Assembly: GCF_000485595.1 (NCBI RefSeq)
Contig: NW_014577556.1
Coordinates: 41,080 to 87,684 of the forward strand
Direction: 5' to 3'
DNA length: 46,605 bases
Source of the DNA: Priapulus caudatus
Taxonomy: Eukaryota > Priapulida > Priapulimorpha > Priapulimorphida > Priapulidae
Shown here piece by piece: positions 11,480 to 22,344 of the stretch. The position numbers were made by a program, and so were the translations under genes. The number at the start of each line of letters is the position of its first letter. The first letter of the stretch is position 1. Under the pieces are notes generated by a model. It was not told the origin of the DNA, ran no database searches, and was given only the letters and a program-made list of their open reading frames with translations.

Positions 11480-14400
11480 AAAAACAGTGTGCTTCATTTC
11501 ACGGATTCTGTTGCTGTTGGCCAATTCAAAATTATTGCCATTCTTTCACACTGGTTGTTTTAGTTAAAACTATTAAAATTAATCAGACAGCTCTGTTCGA
11601 TACCACACTATTGGTAGTAGATTTTGTTTCTAGCGAGCTTACCTTGACGTAGATAATTCGAAACTCTATCCATGATGGACGCAATTGATCGGTTGCTCGT
11701 CTGTAGAAGTTTCACTTTTGTTTACTGACAGTTCACACCAACCGGCGCCGTCACTACAACTGCCGTGTCTTGGCGTACGCTCCAGTTTTAGTGCGGATTG
11801 CGGGGATCCAAAAAACCGTCAATGAACTGTTGAGCAAGCAACCAGCAGCAACACGCTGTCTGGATCTAGTCTCGGTTCATGTGGTTTTTCACTACAGACC
11901 CTATAGGACACTGCATTTATCGCAATGAACGTTAAGCTAATTATTTTTCGTTTTAGAAATCTCGCCGCAGGTTAAAAACCGATTGAACAACCACCTGTGC
12001 CTCAATTAGAAATGTCCTAGTAATCGTTTTGAATTTTGAATTTTATGCCGAAAAAACACAATCGTAAATACATTTCCCATAACAGTGCGCATATATGAAA
12101 GTATTTTTTTTCTATCACATTATATCTATATATTATCTCTAATTTTCCTCTGCTTCTTTTTACAACAGCAGATTTTAAGACTGGTTACTTTCTTTCATGA
12201 TGGTTTTTTATGGGCTGTCTGGCCTTTCGTAGGGCTAGATGGTTTGTTAAGGATACGATTTCAGCCTTTTCGATAAAGTAAATGACAAGTCAGTTAATGC
12301 GGAAATGCCAAAATTGCACTTCATTCCACATCACGAGACGTTCTGCAAAAACATCATACTAAAGTACTGTAATCTTGAAACTGGTTTCTGGATAGTAACA
12401 AGCTGTCAACTGCTACTTCTTATATATTGTGACCGACGAAATTGATTGTTAATTTGGATATTATATAGCAAATTGAGCTAACAGTGCACAATTTGGAAAA
12501 TGTAAAGCGTGTGAGCTCTTTGTGGCTTGTCTAATGGCTCAACGCGATGCGGATGCAGGGACCTCTGCGCAAGCACGGTTATTGTATTAAAGCGCAGCAT
12601 GTTAGATTTTCGTAAATAAGCATGCACATCGTCTCGTTATCGGCACACGTAAAACGATCTATAGAAAATGATGCATACTTGTTAAAAGAAGCCGCCCCCG
12701 TACGCTTTCGATGGTCGACGAAACTGCAGCCAGTTTCTGCTAAGTTTTTGCTTATCCTTTCGTTGTAACTTTTGTGGTACGTATTGGCATGTATTTTTTT
12801 CTGTTTGTTGATTGCGATTCAGGTAGCTGTCACATATTTACCGCTAAAAGGAATATTTAAAAAATACTGATTTTATATTCAAAACAGTATATACTATATT
12901 TTATTTGAGCATAGTGTACATGGCTATATAAAATCGCTGTGTAAATTTATTTACCATATCTTCACGCTTGCTGCTTCCTAAATGCACATATAATCAATGT
13001 TAACACAATTAGGTGACGACAATCAACCTGTATCCATTAGTGACCATCTAGGTGAAAGGTGACTGCATGGGAACGTTGGGCGGCTTTATATCGACAACAC
13101 TAGCCTTACTGAATAGTGTGTTTGCATAACACAGTTTGGTGAACCTCTGAAAACCAGGTCGATGTGCAGCTAGAATATGTTGTCGGATATGACCGTTCGG
13201 TGGCATAGATCACTGACTTTAGAAGTAAATCGTACCTATTTTCACTGTGTATCTATGTATCTATGTAGATGCGGTTCCTAGTTAGAGACAACGTAAGCCT
13301 ATTGCGTTAGCCGCGTTCGTTACATTTGTCTGGTTTAAATCGTTGTTGATGCACAAGTGGCTGCAGCCAATCTTTTAGTTTTATCACATGTGTGACAATG
13401 GACTGGGCAACTTACCACATGTATAATTCGTAATTTTATGGATGGTTTAAAGTTCAAAAGCTTACAAACATGTTTAGAAGCATGACCCGTATCAAATACT
13501 CGCCACACGTTTATTCGTGAAAAGCTATTTGTACAGTACGCGATTAGTTTAAGTGTATTAAAAAATAATGTAGACTTATTTAAGATCGTATTTGATCGAA
13601 TATGAAAATTAAGTGATGGGAAAGTAATATTAAGTTACATAAATGGGATACTTACCTAATAATTCTAGTTAACAAAGTTGGTGGAAGGCGGTAGGGATAG
13701 CTATGTATATTCGCCAGGAGACGCTCATTTATGCAAAACTTACGAAGCGTGAGACAACGTATAACCGGCAATCAAAACCACTCCAATTTTTGTCGGTCAT
13801 TTGGGCCTTCACACTGTTTATACAAGGTGACGCGAGGGCATCGTGTCTGTTAGCAATCTGGCCCAGACGAACCTACTCACTAATTAAGTAAATTCAATTA
13901 TCCTATCGTCAATTTAATAAGAAAACTGCATGAATAAAGAACGCGTATTGTTTTCTCTATAGCTAATAGCGTAAATGCAGCTCTACTTATCATATTCTTA
14001 GCAATTTATATATGGGTATCAACAGTGCTTCTATAAACCACACGGAATCCAAATGTTTTTTCGCTTATTCTTTAACTTTACGCTTAACTTTAACGATAAG
14101 CGCGGTGAAAAGTAGAGTATTGTCCAACGAGTTCCGATGTGCTTAGCTGATATATCATACAAGTTTACATGTGACCAAATTGTTACATGGTAGACTTACA
14201 GCGCCGCTTCGAAGGGTAATGAATAACACAAATTTTTCTCACCTAACAGACTTGCTAGATTAGATGTGCTACCTGAAGTTCAATTTACGAAGGTAACCGT
14301 GCGAAGTAATACCGTACTCATTGTTGAAATCAGACGTAAACCATTTTTAAAAACGTTATGTATAAACGTTAAAACGCGTACGCGTGCAGGTTATCACGCA

Positions 14401-15146
14401 TCGGCTGTGCTGGTGTAAAGTCAAGAAATTTACGCATATGTTAGTTTTTGTTATTTGCTATTATTAGTATGAGAAACTCATCAGCCTCTCGCAGATATAA
14501 TCCAAAGCTCAGAGAAAGAGGTCATCGCGTCAGGTGATTATTACATACATTTACTGCGACACGCACCAGAGTTTCCGCCTTCATTAAAAGTTATTTGACA
14601 GGAGATCACAACGATTTCTGATTACCAGTAGTAGGAAGTATAACAGCAGTTGTGGCCGTGTGATATCTTTCTTTCTATTTTAAAAAATCTTTTTTCAATG
14701 ATATATCGTTGGTAACTTTAACAAGGGTCTGTTTAAGACCTTGTGACCTAAGTAACATCGCTTAGAAGGCAGTTGCAACAATTGTAATTAAGTAACATCA
14801 TTCTTAAATCTGTCGGCCGAAATCCTTTTAAGACAGTGACATGGTTTCTTCGTACTGTGGGAGTTTTCAAACGATAGGTAATCCAGAATGACAGTCTAAA
14901 AAGAAGATCACACAATTTGGCTGCTACCTATTCTAAACTGGTTGTTAGTTATAGTTTGCTCCCAGTGACCCAGAGCTATGTTGATTTAGCTAGTTAGGCT
15001 AAATATCGTATTTGCTGTTAATATCGAAGGAAGCAGTGAGCTGAAACTGCGCCATAGCTCGTTTGTCGCGTTACTACCTTCTCGTGATCTACATTGAAAT
15101 GTTGTGTGGTTACTTATAATCAGGTCGAAACATTTATCGCTAACCA
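11480..15146. other. gene-free AT-rich region
   Basis: About 3.7 kb without a coding region I can support. The open frames at 12085-12276 and 13703-13891 lack splice context, domain similarity and compositional signal. No repeat is shared with the rest of the window. Confidence 0.55.
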
Positions 15147-15154
15147 TATATAAA
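15147..15154 (+). promoter_or_regulatory. TATA box of the large Y/G/S-rich gene
   Basis: TATATAAA, a consensus match. It is placed about 105 bases upstream of a GTAAGC splice donor (15258), so transcription would begin near 15175-15185 in a short leader exon. Confidence 0.55.
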
Positions 15155-15177
15155 TGTGAAATGTTCTACTTTTGAAA

Positions 15178-15420
15178 CAATCGGACTATGGTCGCAATAT
15201 AGAAGCATCAGTCGTGCGTTCGTTGATGTAATAAACTCGTACATCGTTGAGTACAAGGTAAGCGGTAAGATGTCTAATTATTTATTACGGTCAATTAAAA
15301 AATACTACGGCTCGTTTATAAGACATCTATTTCTACTTAAAATGGTATTTATTCAACTCAATCACTAAGCACGTATGATTAAAATTGTATGTTGTTTTAC
15401 TACACAGGCAAAGACAGAAA
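15178..15420 (+). other. predicted split 5' UTR (leader exon, intron, second exon start)
   Basis: The first leader exon would end at 15257 (CAAG before GTAAGC). The intron would be 15258-15407, with acceptor TACTACACAG. The second exon would start at 15408, thirteen bases before the ATG at 15421. The exact transcription start is estimated from the TATA box. Confidence 0.45.
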
Positions 15421-18400
15421 ATGAAGACCGCAGCACTTTCTGTGTCCCTCCTCATATTCTATGCAGGGGTAAGTTCATCGGATTTATAGGCGAATATATG
15501 CATTTTTTGTTTTTGCTTAGTATGTGGGCTGAACATTGGTCGTATGGATCAGGCTATAGCAGCACATCTGGCGCGCTACCTCTATTTGTAATCACGTGCA
15601 ATGCTCGTTATAGCTACAGAATGGGCGAGCCACGGACCACGGCGTAGAAGGAAGTGAAGGGCGAGCTGCGGAGACCGGACAAGAGCATGGTGAACATTAT
15701 TACGATCAGAAGCAAGCCCACGACTCAAAGGGTGCCATTGAAGACTATGGTGGAGCAGGCGACATAAAATTAAACCCAAAGCAGTCGAAGAACTGGGGTG
15801 AAGGTAATTTTTACTTCAGCAAGGGTGATGGGAAATACAACTACGACAACTACCACGACGATCACGGAGGCAAGAAATACTACGTGGACAAAGGGCACGC
15901 AGTTAAATACAAGGAGGATGGCGACTTCAAAGGTAACGGTGAATACAAGAACAAAGAAAACTGGAAGGAGTCACATTCGTACGGTGAAGGGAAAACATAC
16001 GGCGGCTATGGATTAGATAACTATGGTCATGGTCGAGGAGACTACGGACATGGTCGTGGCGGTCATGGGCGCGGTCGTGGCGGTCATGGACGTGGTCGTG
16101 GCGGTCATTATAATCCCTATCCATCTGAAGGAAACATCATCAGTAGACATGGCGTGGACGTTGGAGGTGAAACAGCTACGCAGGACTCGCCGGGTGTTAT
16201 CGCCAGCAGAATCACTCTTGATGGCAACACTGGAATAAGAGGAGGTGGATACAATGTTGGCTCCTCTGGCGGCTACATAGAGCCGAGGCGCAGCAGTAGT
16301 TATGGTTCCAAATCAGGACACGTAAGCGACTATATTAGAAATGACAGGCCTGATATTTACAGGTTAGGCAGCGCTGATGCTTCTAGTAGAGGCTATGTAG
16401 ACCAAATTAAACGTGCCCATGGCTATTCATTGGGTTCTAGTCGCGATGTCGGTTCAACCAGGTATGGTGGAACAGCGGCGAATGGCATAAGTAAAGCATA
16501 TAGTGGTCAACAAGGTAGTGATGCATACGGCGAAGCTTCTGGCAATGATGAAGGCCCAAGCGCTGGTAGTTATGCTGGTCCTAGTTCTAATAGACATTCT
16601 GTCCCTGTTTCTGGATCAAGTGATTATGGGAGTTCTAGCACATATAGTAGTATCCCTGTGAGATATAATGTCCAAGACGCTGGTGATTATGGTGATTCAA
16701 ATTCACACGGTAATAATTTCGCTGGGTATGCTAGCCCCTACAATATTGTTTCCGGTAGCAGTTCTGCTGGTTCTAACAGACCCATCTCTCGTGATTATGA
16801 TACATCTAGCTCTGGTGGGTATAACATACCTGACTCTGGAGGCTATGATGGTTCTAGCTCTGGAGGCTATAGCGGACCTTACCCCGGAGGTTATGGCGGT
16901 CCTCCTTCTGAAAGCTATGACGATTCTCACGTTAATGGTTATAACCGTCCTAGGTCTGGAGGCGATAGCGGGCCTAATTCTGGAAGCGATGGCAGCCATA
17001 CGTCTGCCAACTATGGCGAGCCTACCTCAAGTAGTTATGACGGTCCTGGGTCTGGTGGCTACACAGACCCTATTTTTGGTAGATATAATGGGCGAAACTC
17101 TGGAACATATTATGAGCATCCTAATAAACAAGGTAGTCTCTCTCCGGCTTATGACAGTAACTCGAGGGAGCGTCAACCATCCCAAGGTTATCACTCCAGT
17201 AGCCATTCAGGTCCCAGTGATATCAGCTACGGTAGTGATTCCGGAGAGTATGGCGATGCAACTAAAGATTCACGTAGTAGTTTGAACAAATACAGAAGTG
17301 ATCCAGGTCGTTATGGAGGCGATGCTGGTAACTATGGCGCCGCTAAGAGTGACGAATATTTAAGTAGCCGTTATAGTAATAGGCCTAGTAACAACGGATA
17401 TAAACGCGAAGGGGAATCTTCGCGATATGATGGCAGTGTTGACAGTCAGAGAAGCAGCTCAGGCCCATATGAAGAAACAGATAATGATGACTACAATAGC
17501 AGATATGCATCGCATGGCCTGGCCAATGATAATTCATATAGAGATGTAACTCATCGGTATCCATCTGACCACGATAGTCCTAGTACTTACACACGCCCTG
17601 GTAACATCTACTACGGGTCACCAACGAGGGGAAAAACTCGCGACAGTTCTAGCAGCTACGCAGTTGGCAGTGATGATGGAGGTTATAGTAGTCGCGATGA
17701 CTCTACATATAAGAATCAAAGAAGTGTAGGCAGCAGCTACGGTAGTGTGGATAAAACAAAGTATAGCGACTATGATAACAGGCACAATTCTTATAGCTCA
17801 GACAGAGACTATAACAGTAATCGAGATAGCAGTTCTAATGATAAGAGGCCAGACAGTGAACATAATTCCTATGATGCTGATCCTTCACAGCGAGGATACG
17901 GTGGCAATAATGACAGGCGCTACAGCAATGACTATAGCCATATTTCCAGACATAGTAACTTCCAGGATACACCGCGTAGCGATGGTCACGGCTCGGCATA
18001 TCCACTCGGTGCTCATTCCGAGTATGATGGTCGATCCGGTCGACACTACAGAGCAATAAACGCACCGGGTGGAGATTTATTTGGCAATGATCCATTTTTT
18101 AAGGACTTTAACCCTAGTGGCTCTCAGAATTCTGATTCTGATCATAGAGAGTATGTAAAGAGCCAGGCAGAGAATGCGGAAGCAGGGAAAAGAGGCTACG
18201 ATGCCGGCGGCGGCAAACAAGTGAGTTACGGTGATCAACAGTCTTCTAATCCCAGACACAACTCTGGGTATCGAAGCTTACCAGCAACTCTCGAGGCAAA
18301 CGCGAAGCAAGAAAAAAATATCGGCATGCAAACAGAAAATTCGTCAATTAAAAGGCACAGCCTTGACGACTATGATCTTTTCGGTGATGACGAGTTTTTT

Positions 18401-18877
18401 AAAGATGATTATCGCGATAAGCAGGAAAACGGGCATGACTCTGATACTTATTCCAGTGGTAATACGTACGCAGCGAACCAACCTGTTGCTCTTAATGCTG
18501 CATTTGCTGGTCCAAAACCGGGTACTATCATTAGCCAGACGGCTAAAACGAGTATATCTGTCGGTGGCGACGATGAAGATGACGCTGCTACTGATTACAC
18601 TGGCAGGGAAGTAGATAATGACGGTCGCATCTATATAAGCGCCGATGAAAAATCGCTAAGAGGTTACTACGATGAAGATATTCGCAGCCCCATCTACAAA
18701 ACGTCGACCAGCGCCTATTTGGAAATCGACCCAATTTACAGTGTTCCCCAGACAAGGAATTACAACACGGGAAACAGTTCCGGTGGAAAGTCCCAGCGAC
18801 AACACGGGGGTAGCCCTAGTCAGTACGCCAACCGAAATGGAGATCATTCTGTGCCTAACTGGTCATTAAAGATATAA
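15421..18877 (+). CDS. large secreted G/S/Y/D-rich protein with shared Y/G/K domain (2 coding exons)
   Basis: Exons 15421-15468 and 15620-18877, 1101 aa. Exon 1 encodes only the signal peptide MKTAALSVSLLIFYAG and stops at a GTAAGT donor. Exon 2 starts after GCTACAG in the same phase 0 as the minus-strand paralog. Residues 17-73 are acidic and Y/H/G-rich. The shared domain spans about 74-129 (FYFSKGDGKYNYDNYHDDHGG). A GHGRGRG array sits at 152-180. Then follow more than 850 residues of low complexity with many SSGGY, SYG, RYSS and DSY steps. Two boxes DLFGNDPFFKD and DLFGDDEFFKD begin at residues 835 and 935. The C-terminus is more ordered in composition (RIYISADEKSLRGYYDED) and ends WSLKI. 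Many tyrosines lie next to glycine, serine or aspartate. Similar chemistry is known in adhesive, cuticle and biomineral matrix proteins, but no specific family is recognised; function is inferred. Confidence 0.85.
16023..16109 (+). repeat. in-frame GHGRGRG-coding minisatellite
   Basis: Units built on GGTCATGGACGTGGTCGTGGC with variants, in frame with the large gene. Exact and near-exact unit copies indicate recent expansion by slippage or unequal exchange, so allele length probably varies. Confidence 0.8.
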
Positions 18878-19890
18878 ACGATATTCATTTAGCTCAACAC
18901 GCCATTTTCTTGGTTTGAGTTGCGCGGCTGAAAGCGAGAAGCATTTATATATATTATGATTTTTGCTTATGCGCTTAAAGTATAGACGTGCTTACATTGA
19001 CTCTTCGGTAGTGATCGAAGATGTCTGAAAAGTTGCCTTGTTATCGATGATTATGTATATGATTTTCAGGTTAATGACCGATATACAGGAATAGGAAAAT
19101 CGACTATTGTACTTGTTCGGAATCACAGTTATACTTAACCTGACCGCATTTCTACTAACTATACGTCAAGACTATGATACCCAAACAGACAGTTGAGTCA
19201 TTATAGCTTGGCGGTTTTAATGTATGAATACGATAAGTGTCCGATCTTGTCTATGTAAACGGATTATGTATTATAATATGCCAATTTCTTTGTAACTACT
19301 GTTTCTACGTATTTTGTTTTTCTCGTTTGCCTAATTGAAATATCGTCATACTAACTGTATACCACAGATAAACATAGACGTAGCCAGAAAACGCAACAAA
19401 TTTTTCACTTCATCATATATTTTTCCCCGCCTTATAATACAATTATCTTTTATCCATACAAGCCATATCATATCCTATAATCGATTATCGATATCATAAG
19501 AGAAGAATAGAATACAGTACCAATACTTAAATACCATATCCATTTTAGGAGTAAAAGAGAAATTATATTGTTTCCTTATATTAATTCCCATATTTGAATT
19601 AAGTTAGAGCACGGCTATGTTAATACTGAAAATCTATTGTATACACTATTACATGCACAAATATGCACACTATATTTACCATACAATTAGTATCACAACA
19701 CATAATAACACGCGAATGAAGGCGTTAAATTAGGGCTCCGTTGGGACTTACAAATTGGCATGTCGCGCCACCTACTGGTGAGACGGTCCCTGGTCAAATT
19801 TTCACGCAAGAATATGATAAACATGTCTAACAGCACTATCTGCTGTGGAAGAAGAGTGCTCTCTGTTTTGTAAAAATTAAATCGAATAAG
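18878..19890. other. intergenic region downstream of the large gene
   Basis: AT-rich, with no coding region. A canonical AATAAA close after the stop is not evident. A transposon-like motif GCGCCACCTACTGG occurs near 19767, but the repeat is not identified. Confidence 0.5.
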
Positions 19891-20368
19891 GCCAATGTGG
19901 CTGAAATGGGCTTAGCGGTTTCAGAGTGGTGCTATATCTAAGTTATATCTTTTTTTAAAGCTGACGTAACATATTAAAGGCCATAATATATTATAACGGC
20001 CACATATAACGGCGATTAGCGGCCACATAATATAACGGCCATTATAAGGAACGGCGATCACAACGGCGCAGCATTTCAGCACAATGCTGCGTCTAGCTGA
20101 AACTCATGGTTTCCTGTTCAAGATAGCAACTAAATCTTCAACACTCCACTAGACAGGACTTGAACACGTGAAGGTCTATTGTTGCTAGTACGATTAAGTA
20201 CTGTCAAAAAACAACAACTGTAAAATGCCAACAAAACGTCGCGTCTTATTTTGCCGTTTATTTTTATTCGAGGCGAAAGGTAGTGCTATTCGCTGAACTG
20301 TAAATACAAAAAGTGACCTCTGTTATGATAAGCAATGTTGATTATTATTTAATTTAGTTACTTAAGAG
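19891..20368 (+). repeat. repeat module A, copy 1
   Basis: Matches 25218-25690 nearly base for base over about 475 bases. It contains AT-rich palindromes punctuated by GGCC/ACGGCC (around 19975-20060). Here it is joined directly to module B; in the second locus the same two modules are separated by 1.4 kb. Confidence 0.85.
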
Positions 20369-20370
20369 AA

Positions 20371-20741
20371 TCATGGATTTTGACTTGCATACAGGCTTTA
20401 GGTGTGCCTCTGCATGCTCTCCAGACAACTGGCAGCCATTGAACATGTTATGTGATATCATGTTCACGTACGCGACCTCCTATGATCCTAAAAACAGCTC
20501 ATAATTGGGCTGCGGGCCGATCTACATTCTATTGGTCACTCCCATGAGCATTCTCTAGAATCGTCAGCGCACCTCACTTCCGGTAAGCTTTCTGACAGCT
20601 TATAAGCTAGAGCTAGAGCGCGATCAACAAGCTTAGTGTGTTCTGGTCGCAGTTATTCCGAGCCGGTTCGGAATAATATTGATCCCGTTCCGTAACCACG
20701 CGGGTGCATGATTATTGAGGCAAGAGAGTTAGAGAGTGCGA

Positions 20742-20784
<43 letters not shown>

Positions 20785-21235
20785 GAGAGCAGAGAGAGGA
20801 GGAGAGAGAGAGAGAGAGGATGAGCGCGCAAGGAAAGACAGAGATAAAGCTAGAGGCTAGAACTAGAGATAGAGGGAGAGAGAAGCGATAGTGATATAGA
20901 TATATAGATATAGATAGAGAGAGATATAGTAGTATGTGTGTGTGGTTGGTGTGGGTAATGTGTGGCGCGGGCACGTACGTGATTATTATATATATTATAT
21001 ATACTATAGTCTATATATATATATACGATGATATATATATATGTTATATATAGCTATCGTATGTGTGTGTGTGTGTGTGTGTGTCGTGTTGCGTGTGTGT
21101 GTTCTGTGTGCGTGGGTGCGTGCGTGCCGTGCGTGCCGTGCGTGTGTGTTGCGTGTGTGTGGGCTTGCACGTTCTCTTATTGTGTCTTCATGTAACTGGA
21201 TTGTTGGAATTATTCTTCTCATTACCTAATGTTTG
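20371..21235 (+). repeat. repeat module B, copy 1, with internal GA/GATA/TA/GT microsatellites
   Basis: Matches 27095-27970. The unique first 350 bases are nearly identical between copies and include a 24-base near-perfect palindrome at 20653-20676. They are followed by (GA)n, GATA, TA and GT/GTGC tracts of differing length. No protein is encoded. It could be part of an LTR or the untranslated part of a larger transposon. Confidence 0.8.
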
Positions 21236-21379
21236 TTTGTTTTTTATATTGAGTCATTATAGTCACGCGCGATCGTGACCTGTACTTTCGTCTCAATTCA
21301 TTATGACTGTTTCAATCGTGGATCGCCAGCGGAAGAACTAATAGCGTGCTCTCATGATATTGCTCTTCTAATCGGCATA

Positions 21380-22319
21380 TGACAACGCGCTATTGTCTGT
21401 TCTACTTCCTTTTCCCATTATGACCAAGCCTGACTAAAAATTACGCAAAAGTCGACTTTAATACGAAAAGAGCGTGCAGCAGCAATACCTCCCTCCCTTC
21501 TAATAAATAAAAGTCGTAGATCGTGCCCACCACAGATGTTTCAGGTATACGTCTAGTAAAGTGCCGCCAAATATGTGCTGCTTGACAATGCGGCTTAGCA
21601 GGTGTCAGAGCGTGGGTATAATCTACGGTTACTATTTTGTTGTGAGTACTGAACTGATGCAATATTAAAGCATAATATCTCATTGAATAGACGGCCCACA
21701 TATAACGGTCGATTAACGGCACCCGACGTAATGTAACGGGCCATCTATGCCAGAGAAGGCGGCGATACGACGGCGCAGGCATTTCAGCAGCAGATGCCTG
21801 GCGTTAGCTGAAACTATGTATCTCGCTCGTTCGAGAGGGAATGAACCTAGATGAACGTTGTGCAACACTTCAGTGGCAGATACGTAAGAGACCTTGGAAG
21901 CACGGTGAGCTGGGATAGTCCGTGAAGGACTTGTTGATTAGGTTACGGTACATGCCGAAAAACAACAACCTGTAAAATGCCAACGAAAACGTCGTGTCTT
22001 ATTTTGAGTTTCTTGTTAACTCGATGGGTGCGAAAGGTGTACTATTGCGTTGAACTTAGTAAATACGCAAACAGGTGACCGGTGCTGGTATAGAATAAGC
22101 AAGCTTGATCTATTCATTGCTAAGTTTAGCCCTACTTACGCTAATTCAAACCCTCATCAATTTAATATAAGCAGCCATATATCTTAGTTCGTGAAAACGT
22201 TGGTATAATTAAGACACTTGAAAACATTTGAGAACCAGCGGCATTTTGTACGCGCAAGTAAGCGGATGTATGTGCGAGGGAATCTTAACTTGATGGTCAG
22301 AACCGATTGCCTCGGTGTC
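21380..22319 (+). repeat. repeat module A, copy 2 (extended, insertion-rich), up to the sequence gap
   Basis: Corresponds to 25074-25840 (starts TGACAAC in both) but carries many extra single bases and is about 150 bases longer. Homology to the 25 kb copy continues close to the gap. Together with that copy it flanks the pol fragment in direct orientation, as LTRs would. Confidence 0.75.
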
Positions 22320-22344
22320 NNNNNNNNNNNNNNNNNNNNNNNNN
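22320..22344. other. assembly gap of 25 N
   Basis: Exactly 25 unknown bases, a fixed-size placeholder rather than a measured gap. The junction between module A copy 2 and the 3' end of the gypsy element is hidden in it. Confidence 0.95.

Noticed and set aside
16668-17285. 205-codon frame inside the large gene
   Set aside because: Alternative-frame shadow of the low-complexity coding exon; codon periodicity supports the main frame, which stays open for 1086 codons.
19900-20130. tRNA-like A box in module A (GGCTTAGCGGTTTC) with a B-box-like GTTCAAGAT
   Set aside because: The two words are about 200 bases apart, far beyond tRNA or SINE spacing.
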